NCBI GenBank assembly: GCA_024529925.1 | Contig: JAFEUB010001062.1 | Location: 707,001-771,000, forward strand | Direction of reading: 5' to 3' | DNA length: 64,000 bases | Source: Ophthalmolycus amberensis | Lineage: Eukaryota; Chordata; Actinopteri; Perciformes; Zoarcidae | Part shown: positions 23,540 through 32,581 of the stretch, in pieces | How the letters are laid out: every line of letters starts with the position of its first letter | Position numbering within the stretch: the first letter of the stretch is position 1 | Program-made: the position numbers and the translations under genes | Notes under the pieces: generated by a model | Database searches by the model: none | What the model was told of the DNA's origin: nothing | What the model saw: the letters and a program-made list of their open reading frames with translations, nothing else

Positions 23540-23802
23540 GGAACAGGGCCACGCCCAGAACACTACTCATTTCCTCTGCACAGAGTATTTAAGCACAACG
23601 AACTCCTTCACTTCCTCTTCGACTCTGTCTTCACATCCCTCCCCCAACCCCGTCTCTCTCTCTGTCTGTCTGTCTGTCTGTCTGGATTACAGGAACAACA
23701 GGGGACTCTGCACCGCAGGAGCTTCCGAAGAGACGGCCCCCACCCTACAGTCTCCGTTCCCGCCAGCCGCCGGACATCAACGGTCCCCCATCGATCGCCT
23801 AA
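23540..23802 (+). promoter_or_regulatory. TATA-like promoter followed by a possible short terminal exon
   Basis: A ccacgccc box (23549-23556) is followed by gtatttaag (23586-23594) and a pyrimidine-rich start-like region. Downstream, after a (TCTG)n tract and gattacag, an open frame of 35 codons from 23695 to the stop at 23800 contains PKRRPPPYSLRSRQPP. Whether promoter and exon belong together is not known; the exon could equally be the last exon of the locus at 21.9-23.2 kb. Confidence 0.25.
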
Positions 23803-23839
23803 CCTCCTTTCTACAAACCCTCCTCGTTTCTTCTTCCTT

Positions 23840-24323
23840 ACATCCCTTCATCTCTTCATCCCTACCCCACATCCCTTCATCCCTCTACCCCTACCCCACA
23901 TCCCTTCATCCCTACCCCACATCCCTTCATCCCTACCCCACATCCCTTCATCCCTCTACCCCTACCCCACATCCCTTCATCCCTACCCCACATCCCTTCA
24001 TCCCTCTACCCCTACCCTATATCTATTCATCCCTCGACCCCTACCCCACATCCCTTCATCCCTCTACCCCTACCCCACATCCCTTCATCCCTACCCCACA
24101 TCCCTTCATCCCTCTACCCCTACCCTATATCTATTCATCCCTCGACCCCTACCCCACATCCCTTCATCCCTCTACCCCTACCCTATATCTATTCATCCCT
24201 CTACCCCTACCCTATATCTATTCATCCCTCTACCCCTACCCTATATCTATTCATCCCTCTACCCCTACCCTATATCTATTCATCCCTCTACCCCTACCCT
24301 ATATCTATTCATCCCTCTACCCC
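23840..24323 (+). repeat. Minisatellite, alternating 21- and 29-bp units
   Basis: The units are built from catcccttcatccctacccc and from ctctacccctaccctatatc plus tattcatc. The later part is a homogeneous 29-bp unit. No stop codon falls in the unit, so a 295-codon open frame crosses it, but that frame is not a gene. Confidence 0.93.
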
Positions 24324-24420
24324 AGGGGTGTCAAACTCATTTCCACTCTGGGCCACATCAGCATCACGGTCGCCCTCAAAGGGCCGGTTGTAAATGTAAG
24401 ACTGTATAACTAACTTCTTC
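24324..24420 (+). mobile_element. hAT-type element end
   Basis: Begins caggggtgtcaaactcattt at the last base of the minisatellite and continues with gggccacatcagcatcacgg. CAGGGGTGTCAAACTCA is a very common hAT terminal repeat in vertebrates. No matching opposite end was seen in the next 1.8 kb. It may be the 3' end of the element whose minus-strand transposase remnant lies at 24901-25307. Confidence 0.55.
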
Positions 24421-24900
24421 CTAACCTATTGTTAAATAACTCTCTCTGCATTTGATTATTGTTAATTTAAGTGTAAAAATATTGTACATGCAGTTATATA
24501 AATGTAAACATATATTTAAGCACATTTCTATTATTATAACATAAATAATTTTAATTGAGGGTTAAGAAACCCACATTACTCTATCAAAGATCAAACTATT
24601 AAAGAAAATAACAAAGACAAATATCAAACACAAGTTATGACATGAACTTTGTTCAAAGCTATTTTTGTCACCTCTCTGCATCACTAATGTTCCTCCCTGT
24701 CGTCGTCCTGTGCATGGCAGCTACATCCAAGAGCTCCTCACTGAGAGTCAGGTCTTATAAACACGGATAGATGCTCTGTATCCGTGTTGTCTGTGCTTTC
24801 ATCAACAGCTAATTAAAAATACAAGTACCTGCTCGTCTCTTAGCTAGCTGTGTTGTTAGATTGCTGCTAGTTCATGAACTCGGTCTGCGATGGTGTTTCT

Positions 24901-25307
24901 TCACAAACTGACATTTGTAAAAGTCTGTATCTGGTCGGAGCTCACCTGCTCACATACCTTTAGCATGCACTGGGCTGTAGCTTGTGTAAATATATTCTGC
25001 TGTGATTGCAGTCTGCCTTTTAATTCTTGGACAATTTGATGTTTTTCTTGGAGGCTAAATTTAGCTCCGTGTTTGGTGTCAAAATGCCGACGTGAATAGT
25101 ATTCCTTCATCACCGACACGCCTCATAACACAGAAGAGAGACCTGTTTGTTCTCCTTGAAGCACAAACATGTATTCGCTTTCCCATCTTTCATTACATTT
25201 TCTTCCCTCTGCATCAATTTTTCTCTTCGTGGACATTTTGGGATTATTTGTCGATCTTTTTCAATCGTTGGAAAACCTCTTTTCGGGCTGTTGCCTCTCC
25301 TGTCCAC
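24901..25307 (-). pseudogene. Remnant of a hAT-derived BED-finger (GTF2IRD2-like) protein
   Basis: The minus-strand frame reads MKEYYSRRHFDTKHGAKFSL and then a Gln-rich helix with LQSQQNIFTQATAQ. This is the RH-x3-KH half of the BED-type finger and the following helix of GTF2IRD2/ZBED-like hAT transposases. The Cys-bearing half (QVSLLCYEA) lies upstream in another frame (25110-25307), so a frameshift separates them. No catalytic DDE domain is present. Confidence 0.5.
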
Positions 25308-25309
25308 CT

Positions 25310-25900
25310 GTTGTGATAGTTTTAATGATCATCACATCTTTACTGCCAGCATGGCCTATTAGTTGTATGTGTGGAGGAAGCATTGTTTTTTCTGTCTAAC
25401 AAACCCAACTTAATGCTTAATTACCTAATGAAATACTTAGTATTATTCCTGAAGTGTTTACAATCCGTCTTATGTGTTCATCTTCTTACCTCCCTGACCG
25501 TTGATGGTTTCTCAGAGCTGTTGGATATGTGCAATGCTTTGATCTGTATATGGACTGATTTAAAATCCTGTGTTCTACAAAGTAATCCTCATGACTCGGT
25601 GTAGCTGCTTGTTGACAGATGCAAAGCTGTTTTAAGCCACTATACATGTTATATTCACTATTTAAGAAGCTTCACAGGAACTCAACATGACTGAAGTTGA
25701 ACCAAACAAAATCTCACAATACAAAAGTGTCACTTTAGAGGACTCGAGTGTTTTATTGAATGCAACACCAAACCAGTGAAGTTGAGAAATGAGTCAGAGC
25801 AGTTCACACAATCCTGCAGAAGAATGACCAGGAAACATCTGTAAATAAAGAAACGTCCTCATTAATTATCTCAGTGTTTACACCATAACACACATTCATT
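25310..25900. other. Non-genic sequence
   Basis: A minus-strand aataaa lies at 25751-25756 and could be an old transposon polyadenylation signal. Nothing else is recognised. Confidence 0.35.
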
Positions 25901-25902
25901 TA

Positions 25903-25928
25903 TATGTATATATATATATATATATATT
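25903..25928. repeat. (TA)n microsatellite
   Basis: AT/TA dinucleotides over about 26 bp. Confidence 0.9.
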
Positions 25929-26024
25929 TATTTCACTAACAAGGACCACGGCAATAACAGTATGAGTTTCGAGAGGTTTATTGCATCGTGGAATGATTGT
26001 TAGATTCAAGAAGCGGACGGGGTC

Positions 26025-26142
26025 GAGGGATGAATAGATATAGGGTAGGGGTAGAGGGATGAATAGATATAGGGTAGGGGTCGAGGGGTGAATAGATATA
26101 GGGTAGGGGTAGAGGGGTGAATAGATATAGGGTAGGGGTAGA
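26025..26142 (-). repeat. Minisatellite, inverted copy of the 29-bp array at 24.2 kb
   Basis: Four units containing gatgaatagatatagggtag, the exact complement of the late units of the array at 23840-24323. It is followed at once by another gtgtcaaactca transposon end. Confidence 0.93.
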
Positions 26143-26145
26143 GCA

Positions 26146-26260
26146 CATGTGTCAAACTCAAGGCCCGCGGGCCGAATCCGGCCCGCCACGTCATTTTACG
26201 TGGCCCGCGAATCCGCCAGCAAAAAATTAATAAAAAATAAAAAAATATATTTTTTTTTTT
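26146..26260 (+). mobile_element. hAT-type element end (gtgtcaaactcaaggcccg)
   Basis: Reads gtgtcaaactcaaggcccgc, then gggccgaatccggcccgcc and an A-rich stretch. This is the familiar 5' end of a vertebrate hAT group. The body beyond about 26.3 kb is decayed and no transposase is recognised. Confidence 0.55.
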
Positions 26261-26299
26261 TGGAAAAATAATTAAAAGTTAGACTTGAAAATAAAAGTA

Positions 26300-26930
26300 T
26301 CCCCATGGTCGAAATTATGAGATAGAAAGTTGAAATTATGAGATAGCATGTTGTCTGTGTACCGACATTAAACAAAAAACATTGAAGGATGAAAGATTTA
26401 GGAAAAAAAAACCATTGCTATTCTTGGATACCACTCTGCAAAAAGATAAACCAAAAAAAAGAAGTGAATTGTGTCCTGAAGGTGGACCCAGAGGTACCGC
26501 CATGCTATTACAAAACAGGTTTATCAGCTATAGGTGGCAATTTAATCTCATGCTCGGCTTTGGTCAGACTGCTTTCAGCACTCATCAGTCTAGTCTCAGT
26601 TTGCCAAAATTCAAGAAGACATTTCCGGGGACCACAGGATGCTCGATGCTTCCTCCTGCAGTGCGGAGAGTGTAAGAGGCCCTCAACAGTCTTCTGATGA
26701 CACAATACAGCACACCAGCTTAAATACTTGAGCATTCTGCACGTTTTCAGTGGGTACGTAAAGTCTCCAATACAATTAGGGGCAATTTTACTCTTTTATT
26801 TCGAATGCTTAGTATGGCCTGCTGTTTTCAACCATGGTTGCAACTTGACCTTTTGTTTTTACACATATTTCTGCTGCACATTTACACGTTTGCACAACCG
26901 TTGCTTGTGTTGGGGGGCCAACCTGTAGAG
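26300..26930. other. Unrecognised sequence, possibly the decayed body of the hAT element
   Basis: Overlapping 97- and 102-codon plus-strand frames (26382-26697) lack recognisable motifs. No supported gene. Confidence 0.3.
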
Positions 26931-26983
26931 GGCAACAGCTGCATTGGCGCTGCCACGTCAACGTGCTAGAAGAAGACCGATTC

Positions 26984-27009
26984 TGACGTCAACGCGTTTG
27001 AGCATGCCT
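26984..27009 (+). promoter_or_regulatory. ppm1d: ppm1d promoter: CRE overlapping a p53-type response element
   Basis: A perfect CRE palindrome tgacgtca occupies 26984-26991. Overlapping it by two bases are two abutting decamers, caacgcgttt (7 of 10 against RRRCWWGYYY) and gagcatgcct (10 of 10), at 26990-27009. They lie 115-134 bp upstream of the ATG. Human PPM1D is a known p53 target; the match here is read from sequence, and function is inferred. Confidence 0.5.
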
Positions 27010-27123
27010 ACTACACTGGAACATAAACAAAGGCAGGACTCTGCGCTGCAGTAAATTCAACTCTCCAGGTATTTTATATGCTAACCGTACCGACAAATTG
27101 GAGAGCGACTCATTTTTGGAGCT

Positions 27124-27649
27124 ATGGAAAACGCATTATTGATGCGGGTGAGTGTTTTTACCGACCAAGGAGGCAGGAAATACATGGAAGATGTGACCGA
27201 AGTCATAGTAGAGCCAGAGCCGGGCGAAGACGAGCCGACGTCGGGTGAGCCAGAAGAGACCAGTGGGGGAGACTGTACGTTCAGTTCTTTGGCTGCGGAC
27301 ACGCTTCCAGAGCGGACTGGTGAGCCCGATGTGTCGCTGCACGTTCCAGATGCGTCATGTGAATCCCGTGCGAACGGAAAACCAAGGTATAATAGTGGAA
27401 GCGACTTTACCGGGAGGTCAGAGCCCGTCGCGACCCCAGCCGAGCCAGCGAGTCCTTCCCGCCGTTCCGTTGCATTCTTCGCGGTGTTCGACGGGCACGG
27501 GGGTCGCGAGGCTGCGCAGTTTGCGCGAGAATATTTATGGGAGTTCATGAAGAAGCAGCGGGGGTTCTGGTCAGACTGTGACATGGAGGTCTGTTCTGCT
27601 ATACGCAAAGGATTTGTAGCCTGCCATCACGCTATGTGGAAAAAGCTAC
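27124..27649 (+). CDS. ppm1d: ppm1d exon 1 (residues 1-175)
   Basis: Starts at the ATG and ends ctac|gtaagt after the first base of codon 176. It carries the N-terminal PP2C strand, the variable acidic loop and the FDGHGG metal motif. Confidence 0.95.
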
Positions 27650-30600
27650 GTAAGTTTACAACTATCAACTACAATGTCATGACATAAAACGTTATCAGCT
27701 GTCAATATGGGCTGTTTATGTGCCTCTCCCTCGGTTTGAGTAGCAAGAACATCACACCAAACCTCTCAACCGGACTGTAGGTCCGTCTGTGGCCTAGCCT
27801 TACAGCCTAAAAGTTGTAACTGTTAACGTTACATGGGCGCACTGCTGGCCCATACATGAAAGCCGAATTTACCAGGATATTCTCTGTGGTCAATAATATC
27901 ATTCTCCTTTGAATGTGTGTTTATATACATTTAACAAAAGGCCGACCTAAATATGTTGGCACTATCTCTAGTCTTTGTTTATGTGTGTTGCCTTTGAATA
28001 TATAAAGCTCTACCAGGAATGGTTTTAGCAACCAAATGCAGCCGAGCTAACGAGGTTAGCAGTAGCCACTGGCTCCAAACAAAGCCGGACATAGGAGACC
28101 AGTTAACCTACCAAACCACAAGCCGGCCAATATTTTATTGTTTGCTTGGACTCATATGTGTGATATTGTTTATTCTATTACACGTCCATATCTTGTTATT
28201 ACCCATTAGATAACCTATCCAATCATGACGTAGCCAGAGTGTGCTGTGTCGTGCAGACAGCGGCTGTCTGGCTGGATGTGCCCGGGCATGTCAGCTGTTT
28301 TACAGCTGGTCACACAATGGTGTCAACACACAGTAAAGCACATGTCTGACTAGGATTACGTTGGAAAGACGTGCTCCAGGACAGGCTGCGTCCAATAAAG
28401 GTCACAGTGTTGTCATCAGGCTAAATATTTGGAATATATATGGAGATTAGCAATAGATAAATTAGGAGCATTTATTTTCTGCCCATCATTTTGCTGTGCT
28501 GTTATGTGTGGTTCAGTTTACTTCCGTTTGTAAGCAGGAAAGGTTATAGCTCAGTAAATACACATGTTCTCTCTTTCATCTTCTCAGCTGAATGGCCAAA
28601 GACACTCACAGGTCTTCCGAGCACATCGGGCACCACAGCCAGCGTAGTGTTCATCCGCGGAAACCGCATGTATGTGGCCCACGTCGGGGACTCGGCGGTG
28701 GTTCTAGGGGTCCAGGATGACCCTTCAGACCCGTACATCAGAGCTGTGGAAGTCACACAAGACCACAAACCTGAACTACCCAGAGAGAGGGAGCGTATTG
28801 AAGGTCTGGGAGGGAGGTAAGGCTTCACCAACAACTCGTCCTGTCTTTACATATTATTAACATTAGAAGGAGGGTTTTTGCAGCCAGGCCAGCCCATCAT
28901 TGCTCAGAACACATAACCAAAACTAACGTTTCAGTTGGAGATTCCTGTTCTGATTTAGCTGCCACAAGGTTTCCACTTGATTCAAACTGTTCATCATTTG
29001 CTCTGACAGTAAATTTAAGTTGCAAGTTGATTAAGCACACACTGCAGCAGATGGTGGAAATTCAGGGTGAATGTAAGTTGTTGTTTTTTGGATCGAGACA
29101 AATGCTAGTTTAGTAACAGCTTATTCATTCCCAGGGCCCCACCAGACCCCATTTACAACTAAAAAGCACTTATAACCTCTTTTGCACAATAGCATATCAA
29201 AATGTTATCTGCTTCAAGGACAATGTCCTTTATGCTGTCTGTGGCCTGTCTACTGATAAGATGTGGTCGTAGTGATAGGCGCCTGGATGACAACAACCAG
29301 ACTTTTATCCTTACATGACATGGTGAACTCCACAGCTTTAAAGGGGATTTATAGTTGTGCTGTATGCATAACTATAATGCTGCTTTACTGCATAACATAT
29401 AACAAGATTTAGACAACAATGCAAGGTTTAGTCGTGTTATCGGGAATGCCAAGCGTGCAGTATATGGAAAGGATGGTGGGGAGAAGTGCTGCTTTGAAAT
29501 CATATTACGACAAAACATGAGGCCTGGGCAGTAGGGCCGTGGACTCTAACGTCGGTCATATTTGGTATACATGGATATTAATTCATCCTACTTCACCTCA
29601 ACATGTTAAGGCAAGTCCTCTTCCACATAAGTGACCATGATTGATTTGTCGTTGTAGATTTGCAGCTACTGAAAAAGGGCTGACCGGCCCTTCCCTTTAT
29701 TTCAAGTTGGAAATAATTACAGGACAGATCATTTATCCACATGGTGAAGGCTAACTGTACTTTATGAAGGAGAAAAGAAGCATTAACGGTTATTGAGGGA
29801 ACGCTTTTATTTCTTAGTACTGTCGTAGGACAACCCGATTATGGAAATGGACATATTTATTTGTGACATCAGTTACAATGCTGCGATATTCTTGTCAGAT
29901 TTGGGAAGATACTACTTTCAGCACTGCCAGTTTTATTCTGTATATTTCTACTTGCCCCTCCAGTTTCCTGCATTAATCAAATGCAGCTCATTCTACCCCG
30001 CTGGCAGCATAGTGTAGACCTTGTTGTTGCAACCCACCCATAATGTCTAAAACGGACTTTGAACTTGCTGGATACTCAATCAGTGGCTTATCTTACCTAT
30101 TGTATTCTCTATCTATCTGCTGACAGTGTTATCAAAAAATCTGGAGTGAACCGGGTTGTCTGGAAGAGGCCGAGGCTGAGTCACAACGGCCCAGTGCGTC
30201 GGAGCACTGTCATTGACCAGATACCTTTCTTGGCAGTAGCCCGAGCTCTGGGTAGGAAAAGTTATTATCACGGTTATCGCAGCAAATAAGGTGGCACGAA
30301 TGAATGACTGGAATAATGTTGTTGTTTTTATATCTCGTCTTATAACAAGGAGCTATTAGTTATATCAGGGATGTAAGAGAATTCAGAGAGTTTTGACGAA
30401 GGAGTGTACATCATTCCAGAGTTTTTGGACCCCAGTGATCAAAATCCATTGGGCTTCAATCTAGTTTAAATGACTAATCTATTCAGGAAAATAGGGATCC
30501 ATTGCTCTCTGATTGAGACTTTTACTGACCTTTTTTATTTTTTTTGTGTTCATAAAAAAAATCTGGTAAAAGCTCTCTGTCATCCAGTTGATCAAATGCT

Positions 30601-32581
30601 TTGCAGCACAGTTTTATATAAGTGATCTTTTCTGCAGAGCTTTTAGACAGCAAGAGAGAGAGAGAAAAGGCAACCGCCCAGCAGTCATCACGGACAGTGT
30701 TTGTTAGAGCCAGGCGTGCTTTCAGCTCCGTTTCTCCCCTGCAACAGGTGATCTGTGGAGCTATGACTTCTACAGCGGGGAGTTTGTGGTTTCTCCGGAG
30801 CCAGATACTAGTGTGGTGACCCTTGACCCCAGAAAACACCGCTACATCATCCTGGGCAGTGATGGTCTGTGGAACATGGTGCCGCCTCAAGAGGCTATCT
30901 CCATGTGTCAGAACAATGATGAGGCTATGGTGAGTGGAGAGCTACACCAGCAAAGAGCAGTTACTCTTTAGCTCTTATCATTTTGGATCATTATAGATGG
31001 ATGCCTTCCTTTCCTAGCTGCCTGGATTGTGGTCTGTAGTAGATTAAAGCACTAGACAAGTAAACTACCAGAGTAATAGTCTATGTAATGTCCAGCTCAT
31101 ATCAGACCAATAACAGCCTTCCATGCTGCAGGCACCATGCGGGGTATCGAGTGCCCGGCAGCTGGTCAGCCACGCTCTGCTGCGGTGGCGCCAGCGCATG
31201 TTGCGCGCTGACAACACCAGCGCCATCGTCATCGCCTTGCAGGAGCCCGGGACCTCCCAGGACGTGCTGCACCATGAGGAGGTGCTGCTGGACTTAGCCA
31301 AGGTGTCCCAGTGTCCTCCCACCTCCCTATCACGCGCTGATACTCCTCTCCTTCAGGTGAGGGCAGGAGGACTTATTTTGCACCCAAGAATTCCCTAAAT
31401 GATGAAACCACAATGTGGGATATTGAGACATTATTTTGGATAATAAGAAAATTAGGACTTTTAATTTCAACACGGTTCCGGTTAAATTTTCTATTTTCAG
31501 TCAATTTTCAATAATAAGTTGAGAAAGTGTTGAATTCCCACATAGTCGGTGCCTAACAAAGGTTCATAGCAGAAGCATTGCATTACTAATAAACACTCGG
31601 GCAGTGCCTGCTTATGTAGTGCCTGGCTCCTGGCGTTATGCATACAGCTTTGTGGGGTTGTGTGGCCCGTTTGTAACGTGTTCCACTTCAGACCAGGACT
31701 GTGTGGATCCTGGTCCCGGGTGTGTTGTCGGGAAGTGAAGAAGAGTTTGGTTGTAACGTTGGTATATCCATCGTCCAGCAGCAACCGCCGTCAATGAGGC
31801 GCGGCCTGTAATGCGTGGTTTTTGCTTGCCATACTGACACTGGCTATTTAAATGCTTTAGAAACGGAACATTTTAACAATATCATGTTACAGATATTTTG
31901 CCAGCCAATTCAACTTGTTTACAGGATAATCAACCTTTGTTCCATTGCAATACAATGAATACTTGACATCCTTCCCATGTATCTGCATATGTGCAAAGAA
32001 AAGGTCCAGTGTCACACACACTAACACACTTCATTCAGCTCAATGCAGTAGTATTGAACAGCATTGTGTCCTCTACTGTCCTGAAGTGTGTATCCACTTG
32101 AAGTAGACATGAATAGCTGTGTGGTCTTGTGAATGTTGTCGAGTTTGAGGGAGAATCATCTACATTTATTTACATTTTTTTTTTATATATTTTTTTGCAG
32201 CGCACTCTAGAGGAAGACTCTCCCTCGGCCATGTGTGAGCTCCTCCCTGCCTTGGAGCGACGGAACGGACTATCGGGAAGCAACAGCTTGTACCACACGA
32301 ATCTGTCCGACATGTTCACTCTGACTCCACTGTGTCCAAACAGTGGCGCTGAGTTACCCAGTCAGTCCGGTCCTACTGACAGGACAGTTGGCGACAGGAC
32401 GCCCGACATTAAAAGAACTACTGACCGATCGTCACCGGGTCAGACAGCTAAGAAGGCCCGACGCAGGACTGCTGACAGGCTGCCGCTGGTCCAACACAAC
32501 GCAGAGAAGAAACAGAAGGAGTCCAGTAACGTCTCACCCATTCTCCAGCAGCATAACAAGACCGCGGTGTGTGTGTGCTGA
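27124..32581 (+). CDS. ppm1d: ppm1d: protein phosphatase, Mg2+/Mn2+-dependent 1D (Wip1)
   Basis: PP2C-family Ser/Thr phosphatase of the nucleus. In vertebrates it is induced by p53 and switches off the DNA-damage response by dephosphorylating ATM-pathway proteins, p38 and p53. Six exons join in frame: 27124-27649, 28588-28816, 30127-30251, 30748-30929, 31132-31356, 32201-32581, giving 555 residues (human about 605). Metal-site motifs are present: YMEDV (residues 20-24), FDGHGG (D123), HVGDS (D210), GSDGLWN (D332) and ADNTS (D381). The Wip1-specific basic B-loop WKRPRLSHNGPVRRS is at about 264-278. The end has a KKARRR nuclear-localisation-type cluster (513-518) and the family's CVC terminus. 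Residues 31-112 form a non-conserved acidic loop in place of the proline-rich one of mammals. The start is the first ATG, with VFTDQGGRKYMEDV at once downstream. No frameshift seen. Confidence 0.96.
28588..28816 (+). CDS. ppm1d: ppm1d exon 2 (residues 176-251)
   Basis: Acceptor ttctcag, donor gggag|gtaagg. Encodes EWPKTLTGLPSTSGTTAS, the HVGDS metal aspartate and VTQDHKPELP. Confidence 0.95.
30127..30251 (+). CDS. ppm1d: ppm1d exon 3 (residues 252-293)
   Basis: Acceptor ctgacag, donor ctgg|gtagga. Encodes the Wip1-specific basic B-loop and the start of the ARALG motif. Confidence 0.94.
30748..30929 (+). CDS. ppm1d: ppm1d exon 4 (residues 294-354)
   Basis: Acceptor gcaacag, donor ctatg|gtgagt. 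Encodes GDLWSYDFYSGEFVVSPEPD and the metal-binding GSDGLWN. Confidence 0.94.
31132..31356 (+). CDS. ppm1d: ppm1d exon 5 (residues 355-429)
   Basis: Acceptor gctgcag, donor ttcag|gtgagg, both phase 0. Encodes RWRQRMLRADNTSAIVI, the end of the catalytic fold. The exon's first residues diverge from mammals. Confidence 0.93.
32201..32581 (+). CDS. ppm1d: ppm1d exon 6 (residues 430-555 and stop)
   Basis: A long T tract then gcag acceptor, opening with RTLEEDSP. This is the non-catalytic, regulatory tail; in humans it is the exon where truncating mutations stabilise the protein. It is about 50 residues shorter than in mammals but keeps the basic cluster and ends TAVCVC followed by tga. Confidence 0.94.
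   Translation, partial: RTLEEDSPSAMCELLPALERRNGLSGSNSLYHTNLSDMFTLTPLCPNSGAELPSQSGPTDRTVGDRTPDIKRTTDRSSPGQTAKKARRRTADRLPLVQHNAEKKQKESSNVSPILQQHNKTAVCVC

Larger units (their letters stand above)
27650..32200 (+). other. ppm1d: ppm1d introns
   Basis: Five introns: 27650-28587, 28817-30126, 30252-30747, 30930-31131 and 31357-32200. All are GT/AG. No recognisable mobile element, RNA gene or further exon was seen inside them. Confidence 0.8.

Noticed and set aside
23526..24413. 295-codon open frame with HPFIPTPHPF-type repeats
   Set aside because: It is open only because the minisatellite unit contains no stop in any frame; the unit lengths (21 and 29 bp) do not keep a protein repeat.
27081..27608. 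175-codon minus-strand open frame
   Set aside because: It is antisense to ppm1d exon 1, whose plus-strand reading is clearly conserved.
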